Part shown: positions 63,626-64,000 of the stretch, one piece after another
Numbering within the stretch: the first letter of the stretch is position 1
Layout of the letters: each line of letters begins with the position of its first letter
Source of the DNA: Gnetum montanum
Taxonomy: Eukaryota; Streptophyta; Gnetopsida; Gnetales; Gnetaceae
DNA: 64,000 nt
NCBI GenBank assembly: GCA_015680685.1
Contig: MNCI01001967.1
Location: 367,598-431,597, forward strand
Reading direction: 5' to 3'
Made by a program: the position numbers and the translations under genes
The notes under the pieces: model-generated
Told to the model about the DNA's origin: nothing
Seen by the model: the letters and a program-made list of their open reading frames with translations, nothing else
Database searches by the model: none

Positions 63626-64000
63626 GGGCCGGGGGGGGCCCCCCCCCCGAGGGGGGGCAAAGGGGGAGGGTTGCTGCCCCCCCTCCGCCCCCCGCCACAA
63701 AGCCAGAATCATGGTCGAGTGCTTACCCCGACGTTTCAGGCGAAGGGCCTCCTTAAAATAAAGGGGAAGGTTGACCTGGCCACCTGTCTTAAGGCAACGG
63801 AGGAAGGTGAAGTGCAGGCCTTGCAGCTTGGACCCGTTGCCTGACTAGACAAAGTACTTGTCCACTAGGTCCACCCCGCGTGCCCAAAGACGAGGGAGGA
63901 CAGATCTAGGCACCTGCCAACTTTTAGTCCTGGGGATGGTCCCTCTGAAGAACATCTCTGCGTCCTGGAGGCCGTGGGTTGAAGGTAAGATGGTTTCCCC
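63491..64000 (-). pseudogene. Upstream coding-like segment, partial at the window end
   Basis: From the window end the minus strand reads TKSWQVPRSVLPRLWARGVD, a TAG at 63845-63847, then LQGLHFTFLRCLKTGGQVNL and STMILALWRG, before a Gly/Pro-rich stretch generated by the C/G homopolymers at 63595-63660. The frame differs from the coiled-coil segment by one base, most simply explained by an indel in that homopolymer. The protein family is not recognised. Confidence 0.45.
63595..63660. repeat. Extreme C/G homopolymer cluster
   Basis: A run of 29 C (63595-63623) is followed by alternating G and C runs. It is unlike anything else in the window and likely contains length errors. Confidence 0.85.

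Larger units (their letters stand above)
62562..64000 (-). mobile_element. GC-rich retrotransposed block, runs off the window
   Basis: An abrupt rise in GC follows the 22-T tract. The minus strand is coding-like over at least 63083-64000, followed by about 320 bp of 3'-UTR-like sequence and a poly-A tail. This fits a LINE, a nonautonomous retroelement or a processed retrocopy. The 5' end is outside the window. Homopolymer runs of C and G (62757-62772, 62813-62834, 63595-63660) may contain sequencing errors. Confidence 0.55.

Overview
This window looks like intergenic nuclear DNA of a seed plant with a large, repeat-rich genome (a gymnosperm or a large-genome angiosperm; the sequence alone does not decide). 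It contains no prokaryotic gene organisation, no intact host gene and no complete protein-coding gene. Roughly three quarters of it is retrotransposon sequence in several nested layers, all of it broken by stops and frameshifts. Assembly gaps (429 N at 10069-10497, one N at 12772) and suspicious homopolymers near 63600 show that it is a draft scaffold.

Left part (1-22778): a partial plus-strand LTR (1-614); then a minus-strand Ty3/gypsy element 'D' (about 615-1938 plus 14471-22778). A complete plus-strand Ty3/gypsy element 'B' (1939-14465) is inserted into the 3' noncoding part of D with a perfect 5-bp target duplication (ATGTG). B is itself interrupted by a 2.76-kb LTR-like insertion 'G' (9725-12481; target duplication CAAAG; ends TGTTGGC...GCCAACA) that carries exon-like host sequence. 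Middle part (22779-45974): AT-rich unassigned DNA with a tRNA-like remnant, a degenerate L1-type LINE ('LINE-1', about 24900-30070, plus), then a minus-strand Ty3/gypsy element 'E' (30071-45974). E is split by a full-length plus-strand element 'C' (31031-40848, target duplication ATGAT) and by a solo LTR 'F' (44305-45102, duplication CGTTC/CATTC). Right part (45975-64000): AT-rich unassigned DNA, a well-preserved minus-strand L1-type LINE ('LINE-2', about 48659-53947), a long AT-rich stretch with a 148-bp x4 tandem array, a 342-bp duplication and a few exon-like segments, and finally an abruptly GC-rich block behind a 22-T tract with minus-strand coding-like sequence running off the window.

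B, C, D and E share one architecture: LTRs of about 800-880 bp with TGATG...CATCA ends, a tRNA-Asp-type primer binding site, Gag with a His/Ser-rich linker and an unusually short zinc knuckle, aspartic protease, RT with FMDD, RNase H and integrase with a GPY module, then about 1.8-2 kb without an envelope-like ORF. The FMDDF motif and the RNase H end motif (KGTENVVADHLSRL) are those I associate with the Athila/Tat branch of plant Ty3/gypsy. The LTR promoters carry arrays of dyad-symmetric motifs (GATATC-based in B, C, E and F; a different motif in D) directly upstream of the TATA box. That is the most distinctive unexplained structure here. I found no evidence for a previously undescribed multi-gene system.
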